64,000 nucleotides of DNA from Rhizobium sp. BK376. GTDB taxonomy: Bacteria > Pseudomonadota > Alphaproteobacteria > Rhizobiales > Rhizobiaceae. The notes beneath the pieces are model-generated. The model made no database searches, had not been told where the DNA came from, and was given only the letters and a program-made list of their open reading frames with translations. Shown here piece after piece: positions 42,701 through 51,574 of this stretch. How positions within the stretch are numbered: position 1 is the first letter of the stretch; each line of letters starts with the position of its first letter. The stretch lies in the NCBI RefSeq assembly GCF_004341625.1, contig NZ_SLZG01000016.1:90202-154201 (forward strand), read 5' to 3'. The position numbers were made by a program, and so were the translations under genes.

Positions 42701-42850
42701 ATCATCGGCGGCCTCGTGCTCAGCCAGCTTCTGACGCTCTATACGACCCCCGTGATCTATCTCGCTCTTGAGCGGCTACGCGCCCGCGTCGTCGGTCGCC
42801 CGACGGGTGCGGCTGCCCCCGAGGCCAGCGAATTGGGCGGTGGCATATGA
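39734..42850 (+). CDS. RND efflux pump, MdtB-like
   Basis: A 1038-residue inner-membrane pump of the HAE1 class. Twelve membrane spans and two large periplasmic loops fit the AcrB layout. The proton-relay region of TM4 is GAGFVVDDAIVMIENIARHIEEG with the paired Asp residues, and the TM10-12 part shows GIVLLMGIVKKNAIMMIDFA. The N-terminus SLFINRPIATSLLAVATLLGG is typical of MdtB. It sits between an adaptor and a second pump gene with four-base overlaps, as in mdtABC, where two pump subunits form one heterotrimer. Confidence 0.93.
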   Translation: MSVSSLFINRPIATSLLAVATLLGGTLGFLFLPIAPLPQVDFPTIRVTTQLPGADPDTMAALVTAPLERPLGQIPSLASMTSSSAFGISQITLQFDLGRDIDGAAQDVQAAINAAGSTLPKTLPYPPTYSKVNPADTPIVTLALRSSSYSIRDLSDFADTMMAQRLSQVSGVGDVSIQGGVRPAIRIQADLPRLASYGLALEDIRTAISSASVAGAKGSLDGTHQSFTLAANDQIVDPEIYKSVIVAYRNNAPILLKDVADVVEGLENNRVGAWYQGDPAVIIDVMRQPGANVIQTVESVLAQLPRLKQALPAGVSLDIVNDRTETIRASIHDVQWTLGISIGLVILVVLLFLRTITATFIAGVALPLSLIATFAIMWFAGFSLDNLSLMALTIGAGFVVDDAIVMIENIARHIEEGESPMQAALKGAGEIGFTIISLTVSLVAVFIPLLFMTGIVGRMFREFALTLTIAVVVSAIISLTLTPMMCARILRKPKEGRGGLLAGADRAMGWMVSGYQRSLVWAVDRSALMLIVTAITLAATIALYIVIPKGFLPAQDTGLITAVIETEPTTSFESMKQTQAAVTERLRTDPDISGIVSVIGASASNLTLNTGSLTLVLKPRNQRTASADEMIDRLRVEVADIPGVHVTFQSVRDISISTRVARAPYQYTLTGTDTATVVDWSHRLAQRLQQSPKLIDVSSEVETGGGRIMVNVDRETASRLGVSMQAVSDTLNDAFGQRQITTIYGQVNQYRVILEAAPQYQSDPKSLDKLYVAGANDSQVPLNAFSTASFTTAPLVISHDEQFPAVTLSFDLAKGASLSDAVSEIRTAEQDINMPSSVQRNYSGDAQEFASSLAGEPWLILAAVITIYIVLGLLYESAVHPITILSTLPSAGVGALLALMLFGQDLSIIALIGIVLLMGIVKKNAIMMIDFALEAERTEGLPPREAIIKASILRFRPIMMTTLAALFGALPLAFAQGTGAELRIPLGISIIGGLVLSQLLTLYTTPVIYLALERLRARVVGRPTGAAAPEASELGGGI

Positions 42851-45800
42851 ATATTTCCGAGCCCTTCATCAAGCGGCCTGTCGGCACGACGCTCCTGGCA
42901 ATCGGGCTGATGATCCTCGGTTTCGTCGCCTACCATTTTCTGCCTGTCGCAAGCCTGCCGACCGTGGACTTGCCGACGATTGTCGTCTCGGCAAGCCGGC
43001 CGGGTGCGGACCCCGCAAGCATGGCCGCCAGCGTGGCAGCCCCATTGGAACGACGGCTGGGCACCATCGCCGGCGTGACTCAATTGACGTCAGTCAGTTC
43101 GCTGGGATCGAGCAGTATTTTCATCCAGTTCGATCTCTCCCGCAATGTCGACGGTGCTGCCCAGGATGTCCAGGCGGCGCTCAACGCGGCGGCGACCGAT
43201 CTGCCCGGTGATCTCCCGACCCTTCCGTCCCTGCGCAAGGTCAATCCCAACGCCGCCCCGATCATTATCCTAGCGCTGACCTCGGATAACGTCTCCCCAA
43301 GCGCCATCTACGATGCGGCCGATTCCGTCATCGTGCAGCGCATCTCCCAAGTGGACGGTGTCGGGCAGGTGTCGGTCAGCGGCGCGGATCAGCCTGCGGT
43401 GCGCGTGAGACTCGATCCCGATCGGCTTTCGGCCATGGGCCTGTCGCTCGATGCCATCCGCACGGCAATCGTCAACGCCAATACGATGGGGCCGACCGGC
43501 TCGATCGACGGCAACAGTGCCGCTTTTTCCATCGCGCTTAACAGCCAGCTGAGAACGCCTGAGGACTACGGACGCATCATCGTGCATAGCGGTGACGGCA
43601 CGGCCGTGCGCCTCTCCGACATCGCGACGGTGGAACCTGGTGTCCGCAACAGCCGCTCCGACGCCTGGTACAACGGCAAGCCCGCAGTGCTGCTCAACGT
43701 CACCAAGGAAGCAAACGCCAACGTCATTTCCACCGTCGACGGCGTGAAGGCGCTGATCCCGGAATTGCAAGGGCTCATCCCCGCCGGCATCCATCTCGAC
43801 GTGCTTTCCGACCGTACGACGACGATCCATGCCAGCGTCACAGACATGCAATGGACGCTGCTTGCGACCATCTTCCTGGTCATGGGTGTCGTCTTCGCCT
43901 TCCTGCGACGCGCAACACCGACTTTTGCCGCCGGTGTGACCGTCCCCCTGTCGCTGGCCGGCACCTTTGCCGCCATGTGGCTCTGGGGACTTTCGATCGA
44001 CAATCTCTCGCTGATGGCGCTCGCCGTCTCCGTCGGCTTCGTTGTCGACGACGCCATCGTGATGATCGAGAACATCTATGCCAATCTCGAGAAAGGCATG
44101 AGGCCGATGACGGCCGCTCTCGAGGGCGCCAAACAGATCGGGTTCACCGTCGTCTCCATTAGTTTTTCACTGCTCGCGGCCTTCATCCCGCTCTTCTTCA
44201 TGGGCGGTATCATCGGCCGCTTCTTCCAGACCTTTTCGCTGACGCTTGGCTTCACGATCGTGGTCTCGACATTGGTGTCGCTGACCCTGACGCCGATGAT
44301 CTGCGCCCATCGCCTCCGCGCCCATGATATCCATGCCCGCCCTGGCTTCTTCGGCAGGATCATCGAGGGTTCGCTCGAAGCCACTACCAACTTCTATGGC
44401 CGCACGCTGAAGGCTGTGCTGCACCACCGCGTGCTGACCATCCTGATCCTTTTCGCCTGCATCGCCATGACGGTCTTTCTCTACGTCAAGGTGCCGAAGG
44501 GTTTTATTCCGCAGGATGATACCGGCTTCATCCAAGGGAGCACGCAGGCGGCAACCGACATTTCCTATCCCGCCATGGTGGAACTGCAGCGCAAGGCGGC
44601 CGCGATCGCCGCAGAGGATCCGGCGGTTTCGGGTATCGGCTCTTCGGTCGGTGGCGGTGGCTTTTCAAGCTCCGTCAATCGCGGTCAGTTGCAGATTTCC
44701 CTGAAGCCAATCAACGAACGCATCCCGACCGATCAGGTGATCGAGCGTATGCGCAAATCCCTTTCCGCCATACCGGGGCTCAGTACATTCCTGTTTTCAC
44801 CCGGCGATATCCGCGCCGGTGCGCGTTCGTCTCAATCCCAGTATCAATTCACCCTCTGGGACGCGAATTACGACGAACTGGTGGAGTGGGCTCCGCGCGT
44901 CATGCAACGGTTGCAGGCCGACCCTGCTCTGACCGATGTCGCGACCGACCGGCAACCGAACGGGCTGCAGGCGACCGTCAACATCCATCGCAACGAAGCC
45001 TCGCGCCTCGGGGTGAGCATTCAATCCATTGACAGTGCGCTCAACAACGCCTTTGCCCAGCGGCAGGTCTCGACCATCTATACGCAGCGCAACCAGTATC
45101 GCGTGGTTCTGGAGGCCGATCCGAACTATGCCCGGGACCCAAGCGATATCTCGCATCTCTATGTGCCGGCCGCGGATGGCACGCAGATCCCCCTGGGCAG
45201 TGTCGCCTCGATCGACCGGACGCTGGCGCCGCTTGTCGTCAACCATCAGGGCCAGTTCCCGTCGGTGACAATCTCCTACAACCTTGCGCTCGGTACAACA
45301 TTGGAAGCCGCCAACGACAGCATCCAGAAAGCCGTGCTCGGGATGCACCTGCCGGATTCGCTGCACGCCGAATTCGCCGGTGACGCTGCGAATGTGAGCC
45401 AATCCACCGGGAGCCAGCCTCTTTTGCTGCTGGCGGCATTGCTGGCAGTCTATATTGTGCTGGGCATTCTCTATGAAAGCCTGGCTCATCCCCTAACCAT
45501 TATCTCGACATTGCCCTCGGCGGGCCTCGGCGCCCTGCTCGCCCTCTTCATCAGCGGCACGGAGCTGACGATCATCGCATTTATCGGCATCATTCTCTTG
45601 ATCGGCATCGTCAAGAAGAACGGCATCATGATGGTGGACTTTGCCTTGCAGGGAGAGCGCGATCGCGGGCTTTCCTCCGAGGATGCGATCTACGAAGCCT
45701 GCCTCAAGCGCTTCCGGCCAATCCTCATGACGACGCTGGCGGCGCTGATGGGCGCAATCCCCCTCATCATCGCGACCGGGCCAGGTTCCGAGTTGCGCCG

Positions 45801-45945
45801 GCCTCTTGGCATCACGATCGTTGGCGGCCTGATCGTCTCGCAGATCCTGACGCTTTACACCACGCCGATCATCTATCTCATGCTGGCAAAACTGCACGGC
45901 CGGTGGTCCCTCAGGCGTCCTAGTGCCGCCGCGGTCGAGGCATAA
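42847..45945 (+). CDS. RND efflux pump, MdtC-like
   Basis: A 1032-residue second HAE1 pump. The relay motif is VGFVVDDAIVMIENIYANLEKG and the C-terminal repeat counterpart is GIILLIGIVKKNGIMMVDFA. It starts MNISEPFIKRPVGTTLLAIG, as MdtC proteins do. Overlap of the start with the MdtB-like stop suggests equal synthesis. No outer-membrane factor follows. Substrates cannot be told from sequence; MdtABC handles bile salts and novobiocin-type compounds, and plant phenolics are plausible here. Confidence 0.93.
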   Translation: MNISEPFIKRPVGTTLLAIGLMILGFVAYHFLPVASLPTVDLPTIVVSASRPGADPASMAASVAAPLERRLGTIAGVTQLTSVSSLGSSSIFIQFDLSRNVDGAAQDVQAALNAAATDLPGDLPTLPSLRKVNPNAAPIIILALTSDNVSPSAIYDAADSVIVQRISQVDGVGQVSVSGADQPAVRVRLDPDRLSAMGLSLDAIRTAIVNANTMGPTGSIDGNSAAFSIALNSQLRTPEDYGRIIVHSGDGTAVRLSDIATVEPGVRNSRSDAWYNGKPAVLLNVTKEANANVISTVDGVKALIPELQGLIPAGIHLDVLSDRTTTIHASVTDMQWTLLATIFLVMGVVFAFLRRATPTFAAGVTVPLSLAGTFAAMWLWGLSIDNLSLMALAVSVGFVVDDAIVMIENIYANLEKGMRPMTAALEGAKQIGFTVVSISFSLLAAFIPLFFMGGIIGRFFQTFSLTLGFTIVVSTLVSLTLTPMICAHRLRAHDIHARPGFFGRIIEGSLEATTNFYGRTLKAVLHHRVLTILILFACIAMTVFLYVKVPKGFIPQDDTGFIQGSTQAATDISYPAMVELQRKAAAIAAEDPAVSGIGSSVGGGGFSSSVNRGQLQISLKPINERIPTDQVIERMRKSLSAIPGLSTFLFSPGDIRAGARSSQSQYQFTLWDANYDELVEWAPRVMQRLQADPALTDVATDRQPNGLQATVNIHRNEASRLGVSIQSIDSALNNAFAQRQVSTIYTQRNQYRVVLEADPNYARDPSDISHLYVPAADGTQIPLGSVASIDRTLAPLVVNHQGQFPSVTISYNLALGTTLEAANDSIQKAVLGMHLPDSLHAEFAGDAANVSQSTGSQPLLLLAALLAVYIVLGILYESLAHPLTIISTLPSAGLGALLALFISGTELTIIAFIGIILLIGIVKKNGIMMVDFALQGERDRGLSSEDAIYEACLKRFRPILMTTLAALMGAIPLIIATGPGSELRRPLGITIVGGLIVSQILTLYTTPIIYLMLAKLHGRWSLRRPSAAAVEA

Positions 45946-45998
45946 AAATCGGAACAAAAGATTCCTGCCCTCATTACCCCCATAGGAGGTATGGAATC

Positions 45999-46247
45999 AT
46001 GGACGCTAAATCCTGGGATGGAGCCGTCAAAGTTAAACTCAGAAGCAAGCAATCGCCGCGTGAAGTCAGAAACGTGATGGATGCTGCAGATTGCCTTTTT
46101 ACCGCATGGCCTCGACATGAAGGCGCTGCCTTTGACGAGGCGCTGAAAGTGTTCGCACAAGTCTTCGACGGACGGCGCAAACCGGCGGCCGCTCGAGAGG
46201 CTTTCATTGCCGCGGCGAAGGAGGCCCGGCTTCCAATCGACGCATAA
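45999..46247 (+). CDS. DUF982 protein, copy 1
   Basis: An 82-residue protein of the DUF982 family, common in Rhizobiales. The family core is the stretch NVMDAADCLFTAWPRHEGAAF, followed by AREAFIAAAKEARLPIDA at the C-terminus. AGGAGG (45985-45990) lies before the ATG. It follows the RND operon by 53 bases. It is the first of three tandem DUF982 genes with the same conserved C-terminal helix. Function of the family is unknown. Confidence 0.82.
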   Translation: MDAKSWDGAVKVKLRSKQSPREVRNVMDAADCLFTAWPRHEGAAFDEALKVFAQVFDGRRKPAAAREAFIAAAKEARLPIDA

Positions 46248-46323
46248 AACGACGTCACATTGGAACTATCCTGCACTCACCGCGTTTGCCTGCAGATTTA
46301 TAACGCATGCGAGATTTGCAGTA

Positions 46324-46629
46324 ATGAATGCCGGACACTGGACTACCGCCGTTACCATCCACCTTCCCGATATCAATCGTCCCTTGATTGTAAGCAATGC
46401 CAGCGAGGCGGCGGCAGTCCTTGCCGACAAATGGCCCACAACCTATGGATATCGATACCAACGCGCACTCTCCGCCTGTGCTGCGGTAGCCGAGAAGCAT
46501 ATGGCGGAGGACGGAGCGCGTTCGGCCTTCATGGACGCTGCCGAAGAAGCAGGCGTTGCCACAGAGAACGGCGCCGCAGCAATCATCTCACTTCTTTCAT
46601 CCGAACTTACTGACTTCCAATCCCTTTGA
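46324..46629 (+). CDS. DUF982 protein, copy 2 (diverged, longer C-terminus)
   Basis: A 101-residue DUF982 member starting MNAGHWTTAVTIHLP. The core is VSNASEAAAVLADKWPTTYGYRYQRALSACAAV and the C-terminal helix is ARSAFMDAAEEAGV, followed by about 20 extra residues (ENGAAAIISLLSSEL) absent from the other two copies. The ribosome site is weak and the frame is open upstream, so the start is less certain. Function unknown. Confidence 0.72.
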   Translation: MNAGHWTTAVTIHLPDINRPLIVSNASEAAAVLADKWPTTYGYRYQRALSACAAVAEKHMAEDGARSAFMDAAEEAGVATENGAAAIISLLSSELTDFQSL

Positions 46630-46732
46630 ATTGCCACCGGATATGCTGTCCGAATGGCAGTTGCGGAACGATTGGAACCCGCCTCATCTCAGCAACGTTT
46701 CATGCCCAGACATGAGACAATGGAGAACGCCC

Positions 46733-46975
46733 ATGAAGGATCTCAAATGGAAAAGCCCGGTCGAAGTTTCCTTCGCCCAGGAAGGTTCGAAGGTCGTGCA
46801 GAACCCCTTCGAAGCGCTGGTCTGCCTGACAGATATGTGGCCCAGCATCCGCGGCCTCCGGTTCCTAAAGGCACGCAGCGCCTGCCGTGCAGCACTTGAT
46901 GGCCGCAAGACAGCCGAGGAGGCAAGAGCCGAATTCATCGCCGCTGCCAAAGAAGCAAGGCTGACGATGCATTGA
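46733..46975 (+). CDS. DUF982 protein, copy 3
   Basis: An 80-residue DUF982 member starting MKDLKWKSPVEVSFAQEG, preceded by GGAGAA. Core VQNPFEALVCLTDMWPSIRGLRFLKARSACRAAL and C-terminal helix EEARAEFIAAAKEARLTMH, the latter nearly the same as in copy 1. Upstream starts in this frame run through copy 2 and give a non-family leader. Copies 1 and 3 look like a recent duplication and copy 2 is diverged. Function unknown. Confidence 0.82.
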   Translation: MKDLKWKSPVEVSFAQEGSKVVQNPFEALVCLTDMWPSIRGLRFLKARSACRAALDGRKTAEEARAEFIAAAKEARLTMH

Positions 46976-47050
46976 CCGGGCAACGGCGGCGGGCGCGAGG
47001 AGCCAGCCGGCCGCCGACCTCTACACCAGGCGAAATCCAAACCGAAATGA

Positions 47051-47605
47051 CTACCGCTGGTCGAAACGCGGTATGAGAAAGCCGGTCTTGCGGCGATAGG
47101 CTTCATATTCGGGGGCAAGCGGGGACTTGGAGAATTTCTTCTCCTCGCCGAGAGCCGCGCTCACATAGATAATCACAAAGGCGATGACGGGAACGACAGC
47201 CCATGTCGACGATGAGGCTATCGCCCATCCCGACCAGAACATCAGATAAGACGTATAGAACGGGTGCCTGAGATATCGGTAGGGGCCTGTCGTCACGATG
47301 CTGTCAGGATGGTCAGGATCGAACGCAAAGCGCAGACGCGCCTTGCGCGATGCTGAGACCGCCCACCAGAACAGCGCGGCGGCGCATATTTCTATCACCA
47401 GACCGACGATCTGAACCCAGGCAACCTGGTGTTCGTACCAGGCGAGATAGAGAAAAAACAGCGTGGTCGCGATAACGACTGCGGAGATAAGCTTCGCTCC
47501 GGTCGCCATCTTCGGCGAGTAAAAATGCCCCCTCAGCGACCAGGTATAAAAGCCGACGACCAGCAAGCTGACGACCGAAACAGCAAGGTCGAGCATGAAT
47601 TCCAT
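47051..47605 (-). CDS. Isoprenylcysteine/phospholipid methyltransferase-family membrane protein
   Basis: A 184-residue membrane protein with about four spans and the signature of the ICMT/PEMT superfamily: TTGPYRYLRHPFYTSYL (SAM-binding loop) and the C-terminal GEEKKF...EYEAYRRKTGFLIPRF. Bacterial members methylate lipids or prenyl groups; the target here is unknown. A second member lies at 59575. It is divergent from the alpha/beta hydrolase gene. Confidence 0.85.
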   Translation of the reverse strand: MEFMLDLAVSVVSLLVVGFYTWSLRGHFYSPKMATGAKLISAVVIATTLFFLYLAWYEHQVAWVQIVGLVIEICAAALFWWAVSASRKARLRFAFDPDHPDSIVTTGPYRYLRHPFYTSYLMFWSGWAIASSSTWAVVPVIAFVIIYVSAALGEEKKFSKSPLAPEYEAYRRKTGFLIPRFDQR

Positions 47606-47786
47606 TCTGACATGCCTCTCTCTATGGTTGCGACCCGATCATCGCGTGTGTTCCAGAATTAGACACATGTCTCATTAAGGCAAGGCTCATGCGACGAATT
47701 AGACGTTCCTTTACGATAGCTGTGCACGGTCTGTAGACATGAGTGTGCGATAGCTGACGGGAGTTTCCTCAAAGGGTCGACCTCCC

Positions 47787-48653
47787 ATGGATATCGTCGA
47801 GCGCACAATCCACACCTCCCACGGCGCCGTCAGAATAAGCGATACGGAAGGAGCGGGTTTTCCCGTGTTCATGATCCATGGCTCCTCGTGGTCTCGGAAG
47901 ATCTTTGAAAAGCAGCTGAAAAGCCCGCTTGCGGACGCATGGCGTCTCATCGCCGTCGATCTGCCCGGCCACGGCGATTCCGACAATGCTGAAAATCCAC
48001 TATCAACCTATTCGATCGCCGGCCTTGCCGATTGCATGGACGAGGTGATCGAGCAACTCGCCATACCGAGGCTTGCTGTCCTTGGCTGGTCGCTTGGCGG
48101 CCACGTCGCCATCCAAATGGCAAGCCGGAGCACGAATATAGCGGGGCTCATGCTCAGCGGCGCGCCGCCGGTTCCTCGGGGCCTTATCGGCATGCTGCGC
48201 GGCTTTCACCCGTCCTTCGACATGCTGCTGGCTTCAAAGCCGCATTTTTCGGAGCGCGACCGCGATCGCTTCGAGCATCTTTGTTTCGGAACGACGAACG
48301 AACCTTCATTCCGTGAGCTGATCATGCGCGCTGACGGAAGGGCCAGAGCAAGGTTTGCCCAGAGCATGATGCGTGGCGAAGGAGCGGATCAGCGACGAAC
48401 GGTGGAACAGGCCTCCGTGCCGATCGCTTTCGTCGAAGGATCGGATGATCCATTCGTTAGGGCAAGCTATATAGCCGGCCTGAACGTGCCGCTACTGTTC
48501 GGCAACGCGCCTCAGATCATCCAGGGCGCCGGTCACGCACCATTCTGGGAAAAACCAGACGAATTCAACGCCTTGCTCCATCGTTTTCTGCAGGACGTTA
48601 TGGCAAACGAGGCGGCGATCAGCCGTTCGGCAAGACGCATCGTCCAGAGCTGA
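47787..48653 (+). CDS. Alpha/beta-fold hydrolase
   Basis: A 288-residue serine hydrolase. The oxyanion-hole strand is FMIHGSSWS, the nucleophile elbow GWSLGG puts Ser at residue 102, the acid lies in VEGSDDPFV and the histidine in QGAGHAPFWEKP. No signal peptide. The lid region (residues 130-200) is Arg-rich and shows no substrate hint. It stands alone between divergent or spaced neighbours, so an esterase, epoxide or lactone role cannot be chosen. Confidence 0.88.
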   Translation: MDIVERTIHTSHGAVRISDTEGAGFPVFMIHGSSWSRKIFEKQLKSPLADAWRLIAVDLPGHGDSDNAENPLSTYSIAGLADCMDEVIEQLAIPRLAVLGWSLGGHVAIQMASRSTNIAGLMLSGAPPVPRGLIGMLRGFHPSFDMLLASKPHFSERDRDRFEHLCFGTTNEPSFRELIMRADGRARARFAQSMMRGEGADQRRTVEQASVPIAFVEGSDDPFVRASYIAGLNVPLLFGNAPQIIQGAGHAPFWEKPDEFNALLHRFLQDVMANEAAISRSARRIVQS

Positions 48654-48768
48654 GCGGAAAGAAACGCATCGCCAGCGCGGCTCTCCTCCGCCAACGTTAG
48701 GCTTGCCTTCCTCCGGATGTGATCCACCTACCTGAGTTGTTGATAAACAGCAGGTAGTGTTCGAGCGT

Positions 48769-49959
48769 ATGTCAGAGGATAGGATTAACGTTGCCGACGA
48801 CGAGCGGGAGCAGACTCCCAGCCAAGCCGAGGATGCCGGCAAGCGCAGAGAAAGCGACGACAACAGAGGCAGGAAAGAGGAGACAGGCGGAAACGCTGGT
48901 GATGCCGATCAGGAGAAGAAGCCATCTTTCATCCGTCGGCACCCTTTCGGGCTCGTGCTTGCCATCATTGCCATTATTGCCCTCATCATCATTGGCTACA
49001 TCGTCTGGCTGATCTATTTCCATCCTTACGAGTCCACCGACGACGCATTTGTCGACGCGAGAAGTTTCTCCGTTGCGGCAAAAGTATCCGGTTATGTGGC
49101 CGAGGTACCCGTGACGGATAACCAGCACATCAAGGCTGGCGACGTCATCCTCAAGATCGATCCCCGCGACTATCAGATCGCGCTCGATCAGGCACAGGGT
49201 CAGGCGCAGGCAGCGCAGGCCTCGATCGAGAATGCCGATGCCCAGATCGCCGTGGCAGGTGCGTCGGTCGAGCAGGCAAGGGCACAGCAAAACTCGGCAA
49301 CGGCAGCCCTCCAATATGCTCAGGACGAAGCCGACCGGCAGCAGCAATTGGTCAAGTCGGGCGCCGGTAGCCTTCAGACCACGCAACAGGCGGTCTCGAC
49401 CCTTCATCAGGATCAGGCAAATCTCGCCCAGACGCAGGCCAGCGTGACCTCGGCACTGAAGAATGAAGCGGCCGTCAAAACCCAGAAGTCGAGCGCGATT
49501 GCCAGCCTGACCCAGGCCCAGGCCCAGGTCGAGGAAGCGCAACAGAACCTGAAATACACGACGATCGTTGCCGCCCAGCCCGGCCGCGTGGTGCGGCTGA
49601 CCGGCGCGAAGGGCCAATATCTCGATGCAGGTCAGGCCATAGCGATGTTCGTTCCGGACGACGTCTGGATCACAGCGAACTTCAAGGAAACCCAGTTGAC
49701 GGATATGCGCCCCGGCCAGCTTGTCAATCTGACGATCGACGCCTATCCGGATCATAAGCTTACCGGAAAGATCGACTCCATCCAACCGGGGTCCGGAACC
49801 GCCTTTTCGCTGCTGCCGGCAGAAAACGCCACAGGCAATTATGTGAAGGTAACGCAGCGCGTGCCTGTCAAAATCGTTGTCGACCACTGGCCGAGTGACG
49901 TCGCTATCGGGCCGGGAATGTCCGTGGTCCCGACAGTGACGGTACGGCCGAGGAATTGA
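48769..49959 (+). CDS. HlyD/EmrA-family efflux adaptor
   Basis: A 396-residue membrane-fusion protein. The first 55 residues are unusually charged (DDEREQTPSQ...KRRESDDNRGRKEETGG), followed by one membrane helix (FGLVLAIIAIIALIIIGYIVWLIYF). The lipoyl halves STDDAFVDARSFSVAAKVSGYV and VRLTGAKGQYLDAGQ flank a long Gln/Ala-rich coiled coil (residues 140-260). ATG 48769 is preferred; a GTG 12 bases upstream is in frame. It pairs with the MFS pump that begins after one base. Confidence 0.92.
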   Translation: MSEDRINVADDEREQTPSQAEDAGKRRESDDNRGRKEETGGNAGDADQEKKPSFIRRHPFGLVLAIIAIIALIIIGYIVWLIYFHPYESTDDAFVDARSFSVAAKVSGYVAEVPVTDNQHIKAGDVILKIDPRDYQIALDQAQGQAQAAQASIENADAQIAVAGASVEQARAQQNSATAALQYAQDEADRQQQLVKSGAGSLQTTQQAVSTLHQDQANLAQTQASVTSALKNEAAVKTQKSSAIASLTQAQAQVEEAQQNLKYTTIVAAQPGRVVRLTGAKGQYLDAGQAIAMFVPDDVWITANFKETQLTDMRPGQLVNLTIDAYPDHKLTGKIDSIQPGSGTAFSLLPAENATGNYVKVTQRVPVKIVVDHWPSDVAIGPGMSVVPTVTVRPRN

Positions 49960-49960
49960 C

Positions 49961-51565
49961 ATGACGGATATCGCAGGCGGTCAGGGTGCCGACGCCGCGG
50001 CGCGCATTCCCAATCCATGGCTCATTGCAATGGTGGTGTCGACGGCGACCTTCATGGAAGTGCTCGACACGACGATCGCCAATGTCGCATTGCGCTACAT
50101 TTCGGGCGGACTTGCTGTCAGCTCGGACGAAGCATCCTGGGTGGTGACCACCTATCTCGTTTCGAATGCGATTGTTTTGGTCGCCAGCAGCTTCATTGCA
50201 AAGCGCTATGGCCGCCGGCGCTTCTATCTCCTTTGCCTCGCCACCTTTACCGTAACCTCGATCCTGTGTGGCCTGGCCTGGAATCTTCAAAGCCTGCTGA
50301 TCTTCCGGATGATCCAGGGCTTCGCCGGTGGCGGCATGGTGCCTATATCGCAATCCATTCTCGCGGACTCCTTTCCACCAGCAAAACGCGGACAGGCCTT
50401 TGCGATGTTCGGTGTCGCAGTCGTGGTCGCCCCCGTCGTTGGACCGACGCTTGGCGGCTATCTCTCCGACAATTTCTCCTGGCATTGGTGCTTCTTGATC
50501 AATGGCCCGGTTGGCGTTCTGTCTTTTGCACTGGCCTATTTCCTCGTTCGAGAGCCGGAATCGCTGCGCAAGGAACGCGCGGAGATGCGAAAAAAAGGCA
50601 CTCGCTTCGATATCATTGGCTTCGCGCTGGTAGCGACCTTTCTCGGCTCCCTGGAACTGGTGTTAGACCGCGGCCAGACCGAAGATTGGTTCGGATCGAA
50701 CTTCATCGTCGTTACGACGGCCATATGCGTGGCGGCTCTCATTCTGGCTATCATATGGCTGCTGACGAAAACCAACCCTATTCTGGATGTCCGCCTGCTT
50801 GCCAGCCGGCAGTTCGGTTCGTGTTTCATCGTGATGCTGGCGACCGGGGCAATTCTGATCGCCACAACGCAATTTCTGCCTGAGGTGCTACAGCAGAATT
50901 TCGGCTACACCGCCACCTGGGCCGGTCTTTCTCTCTCGCCCGGCGGCATCGTGACGATGGCGATGATGTTTGTTGCGGGACGCCTGACATCCATCGTCCA
51001 GCCCAAATACATGATTGCTGTCGGCGCTGCGATCATCGCGGGATCGATGTGGGGATTGACCCGTCTTTATGCCGATCTGAATTTCGCTTTCTTCGTCTGG
51101 TCGCGCGTCTATATCGGATTGGGGCTACCCCTGATCTTCATTGCGATCACCGCAGCCTCCTACGACGGCCTACGCAAGGACCAGACAGACCAGGCCTCGG
51201 CCATGATCAACGCCGCCCGCAATATCGGTGGTTCGATCGGCGTCTCGATTGCATCCAATGTCCTTGCCCATCGCCAGCAATGGCACCAAAGCCGGCTTGT
51301 CGAACACGTCGTTCCCTCCGATCCCGCCTATCACCAGACGATGCAGGCGATGACGCGTTATTTCGCGCAGAAGGGTGCGACGACCGTCGATGCGGGATCG
51401 CAGGCGACCGCCTGGATCGGCCAGCAGGTCCAGATACAGGCGAGCTATCTGGCCTATATCGACGTCTTTTATACGCTGACGCTCATATCAGCCGTTGCAA
51501 TCCCGCTCGCGCTCATTCTGCGCAACATCGACCTGAAGGGCGGCGAAGGCGGCGGGATGCACTGA
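49961..51565 (+). CDS. EmrB/QacA-family drug-proton antiporter (DHA2, 14 TM)
   Basis: A 534-residue major-facilitator pump. DHA2 markers are FMEVLDTTIANVALRYISGG in TM1, the loop motif AKRYGRRRFYLLC, motif C in AFAMFGVAVVVAPVVGPTLGGYLSDNFSWHWCFLINGPVG, and about 14 spans. It follows the EmrA-like adaptor with one base between the genes, so the two probably form a tripartite pump with an outer-membrane channel encoded elsewhere. It converges with the peptide importer operon, ten bases away. Confidence 0.94.
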   Translation: MTDIAGGQGADAAARIPNPWLIAMVVSTATFMEVLDTTIANVALRYISGGLAVSSDEASWVVTTYLVSNAIVLVASSFIAKRYGRRRFYLLCLATFTVTSILCGLAWNLQSLLIFRMIQGFAGGGMVPISQSILADSFPPAKRGQAFAMFGVAVVVAPVVGPTLGGYLSDNFSWHWCFLINGPVGVLSFALAYFLVREPESLRKERAEMRKKGTRFDIIGFALVATFLGSLELVLDRGQTEDWFGSNFIVVTTAICVAALILAIIWLLTKTNPILDVRLLASRQFGSCFIVMLATGAILIATTQFLPEVLQQNFGYTATWAGLSLSPGGIVTMAMMFVAGRLTSIVQPKYMIAVGAAIIAGSMWGLTRLYADLNFAFFVWSRVYIGLGLPLIFIAITAASYDGLRKDQTDQASAMINAARNIGGSIGVSIASNVLAHRQQWHQSRLVEHVVPSDPAYHQTMQAMTRYFAQKGATTVDAGSQATAWIGQQVQIQASYLAYIDVFYTLTLISAVAIPLALILRNIDLKGGEGGGMH

Positions 51566-51574
51566 GACGCGGCG

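Noticed and set aside
48772..49962. A 396-codon frame antisense to the EmrA-like gene
   Set aside because: Shadow of a repetitive Gln/Ala-rich coiled-coil coding region; product is an Arg/Leu/His-rich sequence without domain features.
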